64,000 bases of DNA from Corynebacterium camporealensis (lineage in GTDB: Bacteria > Actinomycetota > Actinomycetes > Mycobacteriales > Mycobacteriaceae), in NCBI RefSeq assembly GCF_000980815.1, contig NZ_CP011311.1:558001-622000 (forward strand). The letters run 5' to 3'. Below are positions 8,720 to 19,300 of this stretch, one piece after another. Numbering within the stretch: position 1 is the stretch's first letter; each line of letters opens with the position of its first letter. The notes under the pieces are model-generated. The model saw only the letters and a list, made by a program, of their open reading frames with translations. It did not search any database and was not told the origin of the DNA. Made by a program: the position numbers and the translations under genes.

Positions 8720-11671
8720 ATGGCTAATACCCCAACCGCCGTCGATGAGTCAGTGCAGAACCAGGACACCTCGCAGCTTGCGCCGGGTGTGACTATTGAG
8801 TGCCGCGATGAGCAGTGGCTGGTCAACAACGTGAGCAAGACTGCGGATGGTTTCCGCATTCGCTGTCGTGGCGTGAGTGATTACGTCCGCGACCAGACTG
8901 CGACGTTTTTTACTGCGCTAGATAAAATTCAGGTCTTCGACCCGGCGGATGTGACGGTCAAGCCGGATGATTCCCCGCACTTCCGCCATTCACGCCTGTG
9001 GTTGGAATCGACCCTGCGCCGTACGCCGGTGCCGCTGTATCAGGAGAACCTGGAAGTCGCCACACAGATGTTGGCAGACCCGTTGGACTACCAGCTGTCT
9101 GCGGTACGCACTGCGCTTTCCGATGACCGCATACGCCCCCGCGTCCTGCTCGCCGATGCAGTGGGCCTAGGCAAGACGTTGGAAATCGGAATGATTTTAT
9201 CCGAGCTTATCCGCCGCGGCCGCGGTGAGCGCATCCTCGTGGTTACCCCAAAGCACGTGATGGAGCAGTTCCAACAGGAGCTGTGGACGCGCTTCGCCGT
9301 GCCGCTGGTGCGCCTGGATTCCCAGGGCATTCAGAAGGTGCGCCAGAAGCTACCCGCCTCGAAGAACCCTTTCTCGTACTTCCCGCGCGTGATTGTCTCG
9401 ATGGATACGTTGAAGTCGCCGAAGTACCGCGCGCAGCTGCAAAAGTCCCGTTGGGATGCCGTGGTTATCGATGAGATTCACAACGCCACCAACGCCGGCT
9501 CGCAAAACAATGAGCTGGCCCGCACCCTGGCACCGACCACGGAGTCGCTCATCCTGGCCTCAGCCACCCCGCACAATGGTCGCGAGGATTCCTTCAAAGA
9601 GATTCTGCGTCTGCTGGACCCGTTGTCGGTGCGCAAGGATGGAAGTATCGATATGCAGGCGGCCAAGAAGCTGATTATCCGCCGCCACCGCAACTCCCCT
9701 GAGGTGGCGTCCGTGGTGGGGCAGAAGTGGGCGCAGCGCAAGGAGCCGCGCAACATCCCGGTGGAAGCCTCCCCGGAAGAAAACGCCGTGGCCCGCGAGC
9801 TGGCCGGCACCTGGGTGCAGAACAACTTAAGCAGCGAGCGCCTGTTCCCCTGGACCCTGGTCAAGGCTTTCCTGTCCTCCCCGGCGGCACTCCAGGAGAC
9901 CATCGACAACCGCCGCAAGAACCTCGAGCAGCAAGATGACCAGTCCACTGAGCTGCAGAACCTCAACCACCTGGCGGAGCTTAACGCCAAGGTCACCGAG
10001 GAACACTCCAATAAGTTCATCGCCTTGGTCGATTACCTCCAAGAAATCGGCGTGAAGAAGGGCTCGGAGCGCCGCGCTGTAATTTTCTCCGAGCGCGTAG
10101 CCACCCTGCACTGGCTCAAGGAAAACCTGGACAAGCACCTCAAGCTGGGAAAGGGCGCGGTCAAGGTCATGCACGGTGGCCTGCCCGATACGGAGCAGCT
10201 CGCGCTTATCGACGAATTCAAGCGCGAAGACACCCCCTTGCGCATCCTCATTACTGGCGATGTCGCCTCCGAAGGTGTGAACCTGCACTCCCAGTGCCAC
10301 CACCTGGTCCACTACGACATCCCCTGGTCGCTGATTCGCATCCAGCAGCGCAATGGCCGCATCGACCGCTACGGCCAGGAGCACAGCCCGGAAATCACCG
10401 CATTGCTGCTCGACCCGCAGGACGCCGATTCTATTGGTGAACTCCACGTGCTCACCCGCCTGATTGAACGCGAGTACTCCGCGAATCAATTGCTTGGCGA
10501 TGCCGCACCCCTCATGGGCAAGCACAACCCTAAAGCGGAGGAGGACGAAATCCGTCGCATCCTCACCCGCGAGCGCGACTTCGAAGAAGTCGTGGCCAGC
10601 CCCGAAGACATCGTCACCGGAGCGCATGCCAAGGTGCAGCCAAGCGAACCAGCTGCACAAGACGACGACACCGACGACATCTTCGCCCTGCTGTTGGCAG
10701 CTGAAGAGGAAAGCGCCGAAGCCAACGAGGACTCCGATAGCAACGGTGCATCGCCTAGCGATCACCCCGCCGCTGATTCGATCCGCCGCAGCCTCTATGC
10801 CGCGGAGAACAAGTACCTTGAAGACGCACTCAACGAGGCCTTCAACGACCAGGCCTTCGCCAAGTCTCAGGCGGGCGGTGTCGAATACGTCGAACACGAC
10901 AACGACATCGTGGAACTAACCCCACCGAAGGACTTGCAGCGACGCTTCGATTACCTGCCGCAGGATTACGTCTCCTACCGCAAGGTGGCCGAACGCCTCA
11001 TGCTGGCAACGTCTGTTCCGAAGGGCGAACAGCACCTGCGCGCCGCACGCGAGGGCGATTCGCAGAAGTCCTGGCCGCGTGCGCACTTCTTAGGCCCGCT
11101 ACACCCGGTGACCGAATGGGCTGCGGATAGGGCGCTGGCCTCGATGCCACAAAGTGAAATCCCGGCAGTGCTTGGCGATGTCACCGAACCCACCGTCCTA
11201 CTCATGGGCACGCTGACCAACTCCCGCGGTCAGGTGGTCTCCCGTGTGTTCCTCTCCGCGAAGGAATTGCCTTTCCTACGCGCCGAGGACGGCACCAAGA
11301 CCGCACAGTCCACCGGTATTGCCGACGTTCATGCCTGGCTGCGTGAGGTCGGATTACAAGACCGCGCGATTAACCCGGGTGACTTCGAAACCCCAGAAGA
11401 CACCACGGCACTAATCGCCGCCGCAGTCAGCGCAGCAGAGGACAGTCTGGATATGACCAAGGGCGCTGCACAAGAAAAAGCCAACCAGCGCATCGACACC
11501 TGGAAGAGGCGCCGCAAGGACTGGGAAGACCACGGGCACAGCCAGCGCACCTTGTTGGTTCGCGATACCGAGCGACTCATCCAGCAAGAAAGCGAACTGT
11601 TGGTCTCTATGACTCCGCAGCGCAGCCTGGTCAGACCGCTGGTGGTCATCCTCCCGCGCAAGCGTGCTTAA
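8720..11671 (+). CDS. drmD: SNF2-family helicase, DISARM DrmD-like
   Basis: A 983-aa SF2 ATPase. The N-terminal 120 residues form a beta-rich module found in DrmD-like proteins. Then come Walker A (LADAVGLGKTLEIG, about 145-158), the DEIH box (VVIDEIHNA, about 249), motif III (LASATPHNG, about 278) and the C-terminal helicase lobe ending in QRNGRIDRYGQ (about 541-552). The last 400 residues are helical, with an acidic linker near 645-685. In class 1 DISARM, DrmD works with a methylase and helicases against incoming phage DNA. It is the first gene of a four-gene operon, with the methylase 67 nt downstream. Family assignment is firm; the symbol is by similarity recalled, not searched. Confidence 0.82.
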   Translation: MANTPTAVDESVQNQDTSQLAPGVTIECRDEQWLVNNVSKTADGFRIRCRGVSDYVRDQTATFFTALDKIQVFDPADVTVKPDDSPHFRHSRLWLESTLRRTPVPLYQENLEVATQMLADPLDYQLSAVRTALSDDRIRPRVLLADAVGLGKTLEIGMILSELIRRGRGERILVVTPKHVMEQFQQELWTRFAVPLVRLDSQGIQKVRQKLPASKNPFSYFPRVIVSMDTLKSPKYRAQLQKSRWDAVVIDEIHNATNAGSQNNELARTLAPTTESLILASATPHNGREDSFKEILRLLDPLSVRKDGSIDMQAAKKLIIRRHRNSPEVASVVGQKWAQRKEPRNIPVEASPEENAVARELAGTWVQNNLSSERLFPWTLVKAFLSSPAALQETIDNRRKNLEQQDDQSTELQNLNHLAELNAKVTEEHSNKFIALVDYLQEIGVKKGSERRAVIFSERVATLHWLKENLDKHLKLGKGAVKVMHGGLPDTEQLALIDEFKREDTPLRILITGDVASEGVNLHSQCHHLVHYDIPWSLIRIQQRNGRIDRYGQEHSPEITALLLDPQDADSIGELHVLTRLIEREYSANQLLGDAAPLMGKHNPKAEEDEIRRILTRERDFEEVVASPEDIVTGAHAKVQPSEPAAQDDDTDDIFALLLAAEEESAEANEDSDSNGASPSDHPAADSIRRSLYAAENKYLEDALNEAFNDQAFAKSQAGGVEYVEHDNDIVELTPPKDLQRRFDYLPQDYVSYRKVAERLMLATSVPKGEQHLRAAREGDSQKSWPRAHFLGPLHPVTEWAADRALASMPQSEIPAVLGDVTEPTVLLMGTLTNSRGQVVSRVFLSAKELPFLRAEDGTKTAQSTGIADVHAWLREVGLQDRAINPGDFETPEDTTALIAAAVSAAEDSLDMTKGAAQEKANQRIDTWKRRRKDWEDHGHSQRTLLVRDTERLIQQESELLVSMTPQRSLVRPLVVILPRKRA

Positions 11672-11738
11672 ACCAAGGCTTAAGCACGAAGAACCGAGCA
11701 ATACTCACCGAAACTCACAACAGTAGAGGCTAGAAGCA

Positions 11739-14700
11739 ATGGCAGATTTCGATTCCATCGTCAACGTCGAGGAATGGATCTCGGATTATTACCTGACCAC
11801 CGACGAAAAGGGCAGCTCCTTTTCCAAGCGCGTCGATGATGCCACCAAGCAGTGGCGCAACACCGACAAAGAAGCCAAGCAGGCCGAAAAAGAAGGCCGC
11901 GTCCAACTCAACGCGGAATCCCCATTGGCACGCGTGACTTCTCGTCGTGAGGCTATCCAGACGCAGCTTTCCGCACTCGGTGAGAACGCTAGCGATGAAC
12001 AACTCGAGCAGGTCTACGACCTCATCGACCAGGCCTTCGGCTACCCACGCCAGCGCGAGATTGAACTCTCCCGAAATAGCCAGCCATTGACCTTCACCGC
12101 TTCCATGGATGAGCGCGGTTCCTTTGTCTCCCTGCGTGCCGGGCAACTCCAAGCACTGGAAGATTTCACCACGCTAGAACTCCTCGGCGAGCAGCCCACG
12201 CTAGGGGAGAAGGAACAGGACCTGACCGCGTATCAGCTCGTCGGTGAAATCTTCCTGGCTGAACAAGCACCGGAACTTATCGTCATCCACGCCGGTAACT
12301 GGATGATTCTTGCCGAGCGCGAATCCTGGCCATTGGGCCGCTACCTCGCCGTCGATGTCGGCCTGGCCATTGAACGCAACGACCAGCGCGCCAAGGGCGA
12401 ACTCCCGCGCATCGTGGCCATCCTGGCTGCCGAACACGTCATGCGCGGTGCCGACGGCACCACCTGGTGGCTCGATACCCTCCAGCAAGCCCGCGAACAC
12501 TCCGTCAAGGTCTCGGAGGAACTTCGCGGTGCCATTAAGGCCTCTATCGAAATCATCGGCAACGATGTTCTCCAACGTCGTGCCGCACAGAACCTCAGCG
12601 CAGAAGATATCGAAGGCAATGAATTAGCCAACCAGGCCCTGCGCTACCTCTACCGCATTCTCTTCCTGCTCTTCGCTGAGTCCTCCCCGGAGCTGCAGAT
12701 CCTGCCGACCGGCGATGCCGACTACGTCGAAGGCTACGGCGTATCCCGCCTGCGCGACATGATTCTCAGTGAACCAACCTCGCAGCGCGCCCAGAACGGC
12801 ACCCACCTCTACGAGAGCCTGCAGCTGCTTTTCAACCTGGTCAACAACGGGCATCAAGCCCAGCTTGATGACGAACACCAACAGGACATCACCACCGGCA
12901 GCACCGACGACGGACTCGTCTTCCGTAACCTCGACGCAGACCTCTTCAAGAGCGAAGCCACCTCCTATATAGATGAGGTTCAGCTGTCGAATCTGGCGCT
13001 GCACAACGTATTGCGCAACCTGCTGCTGACCAAGGAAAAGCGCGGTGCCGATCGTGGTTTCATTTCCTACGCCACCCTGGGTGTGACCGAACTTGGGCAG
13101 GTCTACGAGGGCCTGATGTCGTATACCGGCTTTATCGCCCAAGAAGACTTGGTCGAAGTAGCCAAGCACGGCAATCCCGAGAAGGGCTCCTGGGTCGTAC
13201 CCGAGCACCAGGTCAACGACCTTCCCGATGACTGCGTGGTCTACGAACAACAAGAAGCCGAACACGGTGGTCTTGAGCGCCGCCCCCGTCGTTTCCGTCG
13301 CGGCAGCTTCGTCTACCGCCAGTCTTCCCGTGACCGTGAGCGTTCCGCGTCCTTCTACTCCCCACCAGTCATTACCGAGTTCACTGTCGGCCAGGCTATC
13401 GAGGAACTAGAAAAGACCGGACGCATCGACACCGCCGATGACATCCTCACGCTGACCATTTGTGAGCCGGCCATGGGCTCAGGCGCCTTCGCCGTGGAAG
13501 CAGTCAACCAACTTGCCGAGCTCTACCTAGAGAAGAAACAACAGGAACTCGGCGAAGAAATCCCTGGCGACGAGCGCACCCAGGAACTCCAGCGCGTCAA
13601 GGCTTACATTGCTCTGCACCAGGTCTACGGCGTCGACCTGAACAAGACAGCCGTCGAACTTGCCGAGATCTCCTTGTGGCTCAACACCATGACCAAGGAA
13701 CTCAAAGCCCCGTGGTTCGGCCTACACCTGCGCCACGGTAACTCCCTGGTCGGTGCCACCCGCTCGACCTTCGACGTCAAGGACTTAAAGACCAAGAAGT
13801 ACCTCACCGCAACGCCGAAGCATCACCCAGTTCAAGAACTGGCCAGCCACATCGGTGACGACAACACTGCGCTGAAGTCCAAAGGCTCCATCTTCCACTT
13901 CCTCGTACCTGCTAAGGGCTGGGGTGCAGCTGCCGATGCCAAAGACCTCAAAGACATCGCACCAGATGAAATCAAGGCGATGAAGAACTGGCGTAAGAAC
14001 ATCGCCAAGGGACTTACCGCTGCCCAAATCAAGCAGGCCCAGGCCATCTCTAACCAGGCCGAACGCCTCTGGGAGCTTTCCCTGGTTCGCCTGCGTATCG
14101 CTGAAGACCAGATTCGCCGCGACCTGCCACTGTGGGGACGTGAGAACCACTCCACCGCGAAGAACGTCACCCGCGACCAGATTGAGAAGGAACTCCTGCA
14201 CAATCTCGACGGTGCGTACCTGCGCCTGCGCACCGCAATGAACGTGTGGAATGCCCTGTGGTACTGGCCAGTCACCGCTGTCGACGAGCTTCCCGACATG
14301 GACGAGTACCTCGCCGCCATGCAAGACCTCCTGGGTACCTGGAACCCGGGCAAGGCCAATCGCAACCAAACCCAGCAAGCCTTCGGCTTCGACTTGAGCT
14401 GGGATGAACTCGACTATGTCGAATCCCTCGACCGCGCGTCCTCTGGCCGCAGACCGTTCGATGATGTCCTTAACGATCATCCCTGGCTGAACACCGCCAC
14501 CAAGGTTTCCGACGAACAAGCCTTCTTCCACTGGGACCTCGACTTCGCTCCAGTGATGTCTACCGGCGGCTTCGACTTCCAGGTTGGTAATCCGCCGTGG
14601 GTTCGTCCGCGTACCGATGTCGATGCCCTGCTGTCCGAGCACGACCCGTGGTTCAATCTGGCGCTTAAGCCCACCCAGGCAGAGAAGAAGAAACGCCGAG

Positions 14701-16367
14701 CAAAGCTTGCCGATGACCAACGCGTCCGCGAAACCCTATTCAAAGGTATCGCTGACTCTGTGGTTACTTCCGCAGTGCTTGGTGATGTCGCCCGCTACCC
14801 ACACCTACAAGGCCAACAGCCCGATCTTTACCGCGGCTTCATGGAGCGTACTTGGCAGATCACTGCTGCCGATGGCGTGATCTCCCTCATCCACCCTGAG
14901 TCACACTTCACCGAGAAGAAAGCTGCACCGCTGCGTGCAGGCGCATATTTGCGACTGCGTCGTCATTGGCACTTCGTAAATGAGTTAGTGCTCTTCGATG
15001 TCGATCACCACAATTCTTACGGCATCCACGTTTATGGTGCTGCGCAGCCAACGCCGTCGTTTATTGCCGCAGCGTCGATGTACCATCCTCGAACTGCAAT
15101 CGATTCGCTCGTTCACGATGGCTCCGGACCCCTGCCGGGCTTTAAGGACGACAACAACAATTGGGACTTGCGCCCGCACCGTGATCGCATCATCACTGTT
15201 GATGAGGAAATGCTGAAGGTCTGGAACTCGATTCTTGAGGAGCCAGGCACACCACTTTTGGAGACCCGCACTGTGTACTCCGTCAACAGTGAGGCAGCGG
15301 GTGTTCTGGCAAAGCTTGCCGACGCTCCCCGCGTGAAATCACTTGGTCTGAGCTTTTCTGGTGGTTGGCACGAGACAGCTGACAAAAAGGCAGGTTACTT
15401 CGATTCGTCTTGGCAGCACCCCGATTCGTGGGATGACGTCATTCTCCAGGGGCCGCATCTTGGTGTGTCTACCCCAATGATTAAGCAGCCAAATCCAACG
15501 ATGAAGCACAATCAGGATTGGTCCGAGATTGACCTCGAAGCAATGCCTGAGGACTTTATTCCGGCTACCGCGTATCTCCCAGAGCATGGTCGGAGTACCT
15601 ATCGCTTCGACTATGGAACTTGGGAAGTTAACGGTGAACAAGTTCTGGTTGCTGATCAATACAGAGTTGCGTGGCGACGTATGGCTGCGACAACGGGCTT
15701 TAGAACGATGTACCCTGCATTGATTCCTCCGGGTACGTTGCATGTGCACCCTGTGCAATCCGCAGGGCTGCCTCGGGACGCGCATCAACTTCCGGTTCTT
15801 GGAGCGACCCTGTCGTCGTTCGTTATTGATTTTTTCGTGCGTTCTTCGAACCCAGGTGATTTACATCCCAGTACCGTTAAAGCATTGCCTTTGGCGTCGC
15901 ATTTCGAAATTGAATTGGCTGAGAAGTACCTGCAGTTAAATTGTTTGACCAAGGCATATACCGAGATTTGGGAGTGGGAGACAAAGACTCCTTGGACAGG
16001 AAATGCCGCTTTAAGAAACGCCAAGGAGCGTTGGCAAGCGCAGAATGAAATCGATGCCATGGTGGCTTTGTCATTAGGGGTGACGTTAGAAGAACTGTTG
16101 ATGATTTACCGCACGCAATTCCCAGTGATGCGCCGTTACGATCAAACTGACCTTTATGATGCCAATGGGCGCAAGGTTCCAAGCGAGATCCTCAAACTTG
16201 TAAAGAAGGCTAAAGGAGAAGAAACACTTTCCGAGGCTGACCGCACGTGGATTCATCCCCAGTCGGAGGTCGAGTACGTCTTTGAGTACCCATTTGCGCC
16301 TTTGGACCGTGAAGCAGACTTGGCCGAAGCATATGAGCGTTATGCTTCGATGTTGGATGAAAGCTAA
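11739..16367 (+). CDS. large class I N6-adenine DNA methylase (DrmMI/PglX/Eco57I-like)
   Basis: A 1542-aa protein. An N-terminal region of about 500 residues precedes the methylase core. S-adenosylmethionine motif I is CEPAMGSGAFAVEA (about 574-587) and the catalytic motif IV is NPPWVRP (about 950), the NPPW form typical of adenine-N6 methylases. A long C-terminal part (about 1050-1500) is where target recognition lies in PglX and type IIG enzymes. No PD-(D/E)xK nuclease motif was recognised. It probably marks host DNA so that the partner helicases spare it. The start codon follows a weak AGAGG; the next gene begins 13 nt after its stop. It is longer than most methylases of the group. Confidence 0.85.
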   Translation: MADFDSIVNVEEWISDYYLTTDEKGSSFSKRVDDATKQWRNTDKEAKQAEKEGRVQLNAESPLARVTSRREAIQTQLSALGENASDEQLEQVYDLIDQAFGYPRQREIELSRNSQPLTFTASMDERGSFVSLRAGQLQALEDFTTLELLGEQPTLGEKEQDLTAYQLVGEIFLAEQAPELIVIHAGNWMILAERESWPLGRYLAVDVGLAIERNDQRAKGELPRIVAILAAEHVMRGADGTTWWLDTLQQAREHSVKVSEELRGAIKASIEIIGNDVLQRRAAQNLSAEDIEGNELANQALRYLYRILFLLFAESSPELQILPTGDADYVEGYGVSRLRDMILSEPTSQRAQNGTHLYESLQLLFNLVNNGHQAQLDDEHQQDITTGSTDDGLVFRNLDADLFKSEATSYIDEVQLSNLALHNVLRNLLLTKEKRGADRGFISYATLGVTELGQVYEGLMSYTGFIAQEDLVEVAKHGNPEKGSWVVPEHQVNDLPDDCVVYEQQEAEHGGLERRPRRFRRGSFVYRQSSRDRERSASFYSPPVITEFTVGQAIEELEKTGRIDTADDILTLTICEPAMGSGAFAVEAVNQLAELYLEKKQQELGEEIPGDERTQELQRVKAYIALHQVYGVDLNKTAVELAEISLWLNTMTKELKAPWFGLHLRHGNSLVGATRSTFDVKDLKTKKYLTATPKHHPVQELASHIGDDNTALKSKGSIFHFLVPAKGWGAAADAKDLKDIAPDEIKAMKNWRKNIAKGLTAAQIKQAQAISNQAERLWELSLVRLRIAEDQIRRDLPLWGRENHSTAKNVTRDQIEKELLHNLDGAYLRLRTAMNVWNALWYWPVTAVDELPDMDEYLAAMQDLLGTWNPGKANRNQTQQAFGFDLSWDELDYVESLDRASSGRRPFDDVLNDHPWLNTATKVSDEQAFFHWDLDFAPVMSTGGFDFQVGNPPWVRPRTDVDALLSEHDPWFNLALKPTQAEKKKRRAKLADDQRVRETLFKGIADSVVTSAVLGDVARYPHLQGQQPDLYRGFMERTWQITAADGVISLIHPESHFTEKKAAPLRAGAYLRLRRHWHFVNELVLFDVDHHNSYGIHVYGAAQPTPSFIAAASMYHPRTAIDSLVHDGSGPLPGFKDDNNNWDLRPHRDRIITVDEEMLKVWNSILEEPGTPLLETRTVYSVNSEAAGVLAKLADAPRVKSLGLSFSGGWHETADKKAGYFDSSWQHPDSWDDVILQGPHLGVSTPMIKQPNPTMKHNQDWSEIDLEAMPEDFIPATAYLPEHGRSTYRFDYGTWEVNGEQVLVADQYRVAWRRMAATTGFRTMYPALIPPGTLHVHPVQSAGLPRDAHQLPVLGATLSSFVIDFFVRSSNPGDLHPSTVKALPLASHFEIELAEKYLQLNCLTKAYTEIWEWETKTPWTGNAALRNAKERWQAQNEIDAMVALSLGVTLEELLMIYRTQFPVMRRYDQTDLYDANGRKVPSEILKLVKKAKGEETLSEADRTWIHPQSEVEYVFEYPFAPLDREADLAEAYERYASMLDES

Positions 16368-16380
16368 CCGGGAGTAGAAC

Positions 16381-19300
16381 ATGTCGAGCCTTATTCCTAC
16401 TTACGCAGCTGACCACATCTCTGATGGTTTGTCGGAGTATCTCACCACGAGCTTTTCGCTGGCAGAGGACTTAACCGCACAGCAGTTACGTGCGTTCCTG
16501 CAGGACCCGAAGGGCGGCATGTTCTACGGTCCTTATGTGCGTACGCGACTGCCTTATGCTGCTGCGGAACGTAAGGATTGGGACGGGATTTTGGGATGGC
16601 TCCCGAAGGGATTCCAACCGTACCGGCATCAGGCTGAGGCATTCGCGCGCTTATCATCGCGTGATACAGCCACCGGAGACATGAAGCGTCCGGATCCGAC
16701 ATTGGTGGTTACTGGCACTGGTTCGGGTAAGACGGAGGCCTTCTTGTATCCGATCCTGGACCATTGTCGTCGAGTAGGCGGCAAGGGCATTAAGGCGCTC
16801 ATTATGTATCCGATGAATGCCCTTGCAACTGACCAGGAACGTCGCTTGGCGAAGCTATTAAGCGAAGAAGCGGCTTTGGCGGGTGTGAGCGCTGGTCTGT
16901 ATACCGGTGAGGTTGCCACCGGTGGTAGGCGAGTGGTTTCAGAGAGGGGACTGATTACAGATCGCTCGGTTATCCGTGACTCTCCGCCCGACATCTTGCT
17001 GACGAACTACAAGATGCTCGACCAATTGCTGCTTCGTGATGCAGACCAGATGCTCTGGGAGAAGTCCGCTGAAACTCTGCAGTACTTGGTGCTCGACGAG
17101 TTCCACACCTATGACGCTGCCCAAGGCACCGACGTTGCGATGTTGCTGCGTCGCCTTGGCTTGATGCTGAAGAAGCACCAACCCAAAGATTTCTTGACCG
17201 CAGAACAAGCAAAGCTGCCATTGGGTCGAGTGACGCCGGTGGCTACGTCGGCAACTTTGGGAGGTAAGGCTGGTTCTTCCTCCGCTGGTGCCACTGACAT
17301 GCTGGACTTCGCCTATACGGTGTTTGGTGAGCGTCTTGAGCCTTCATCAGTCGTGGGGGAGACCCTTCTAACTGTTCCTCAGTGGCAAGAAACCATCCCT
17401 GAATTGGTTGGACAGTCAATTGTCTCTAGTACTGGGCCATCAGTAGATGTGATGAAATCCGTTGTCGACCAGGTCGCGACCTCTGCTGACGATTACGACG
17501 CAGCTGTTCATACAGCAATGTGTTCGCAAGTTCTGAGCTGCGATGAAGCATCGATTGAGTCTGCAATTGCCGCCATGGCAGGCAATGAACTAGTGCTCTC
17601 CATTCTGCAGGCAGCGGCATCACCAGTTCCATTGGGACAAGATGAATCCCTAGTTCCGGATGGCGAACACAGCACTGTCCCTTCGCTGGTCGAGCAGGTC
17701 TTTGATGGAAAAGTTCTGCGCGGTAATCGAGAGCTCTGTTTGGAGTTCCTCGCAATCGTACTTTCCGAACTGGCGTACTTGCGTGCTGAATTTGGTGCGC
17801 AGCGCGGTTGGGACGGTAAGAAGATTCCCGGTGTGGAAACACATTTGTGGGTCCGTGAGATTTCTCGAATTGATCGGGCAGTGGGATCTGTATCTGAGTC
17901 TGACGGTGATGATGACGGCTCAGGTGGATCGCAGATGTTCCGCTGGTCTGATGACGGCAAGGTAGCTCTTCCCACTGGGCATATCGATACTTCGCATTCG
18001 TGGTTGCCTGCTATTTATTGCCGTCGTTGTGGTCGCTCTGGCTGGATGTTGGGTACTCAACCCGGTGGTGACTCCTACGAGACTGATCCGGCAAGGATTC
18101 GTCAGCTATTCCGTCGTGGACCAGAGCGCCAGCGCCCTCTGATTGATGCCACCAGCGAAGTAATTGATGGTGCAGTGCGTGGCGAAGAAGAAAACTCGCG
18201 CGTACGCTGGCTGAACTTGGCTACGCCTGAACTTTCAGATGCGGAACCGAGCGACCAAGTCAAAGAACAAGATCCGGTCGCACCAGTATTGGTATATGTC
18301 GGCGACGATGTCGAAGATCGTGCCAAGGCGCAGTCCTGTCCATCCTGTGGCGAAGACGATGCCATTCGTTTCCTTGGCTCATCGGTAGCTACTTTGTTAT
18401 CGGTTGCGTTGAGCAATCTCTTCGGTATGGACAGCCTCGATAACGGAGAGAAGAAGACTCTGGTCTTTGCCGATTCTGTTCAGGATGCGGCATACCGTGC
18501 CGGCTTCATGCAGAACCGCGCCCGTGCTTTCGCGTTGCGTGCACGCATCTGGCGAGCAGTGGATTCCTATTACGAGGATGAAAACGAAGGCGATGTGCCA
18601 TGGGTGACGCTGGATCTCCTAGCTGAACGAATGGTCGAGCATGCACGCTCTGAAGAGGACCCCGCTGCGGAGGCACGATCGTTGTATGAGCTTCTCCCAC
18701 CCGAATTGGCTGAAGTTCATACCTTCAAACCTGTATGGGATAAAGACGCTACGAGTGACCAGCGGCGTCATGCAAAGGATCGTTTGAAAAAACGACTGAA
18801 CCTGGACCTGGCACTCCAGTTCGGTGACCGCGTAGACCTTCCTCGCTCGCTGGTATCCACCGGCTCGTTGTCGACCAGTGTTGACGTGTCCGACGATATT
18901 TTGCTGGATGCAGCAAAGAGCTCGCTGGTTGAAGTCATGGCAACGGATGACGAAGTACTGGCGTGGGCGCGCGGAGTATTGGAACAGATGCGCATTCAGG
19001 GTGGTATCTACCACCCGTGGTTCAAGGAATACCTACGCAATGACTGCAATCCGTACATGCTCAACAAGCGTGATGCGCGTGCCAAAGGTGTTCCGGCTTT
19101 TGCGCGTGGCAACTCGCCGAGCTTCCCTCGCTCGGGTGAAAAGCTCAAGGGCTATCAGGCAAAGAAGAACAACTCGGAAAGCATGCCGGTAGATGCTCAA
19201 CAGGGCTGGTATGCACGTTGGACCAAGCAGGCACTGGCAGTCTCGACTGGTTCGGCATTCGCTGCGGCAAACGCGGTAAGCGAGCTGTTCCGTCAACTGG

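Noticed and set aside
11739..16367. Type IIG restriction enzyme (methylase plus nuclease in one chain)
   Set aside because: No PD-(D/E)xK motif was seen in the N-terminal 500 residues, and the gene sits in an operon with three helicases, as DISARM-type methylases do.
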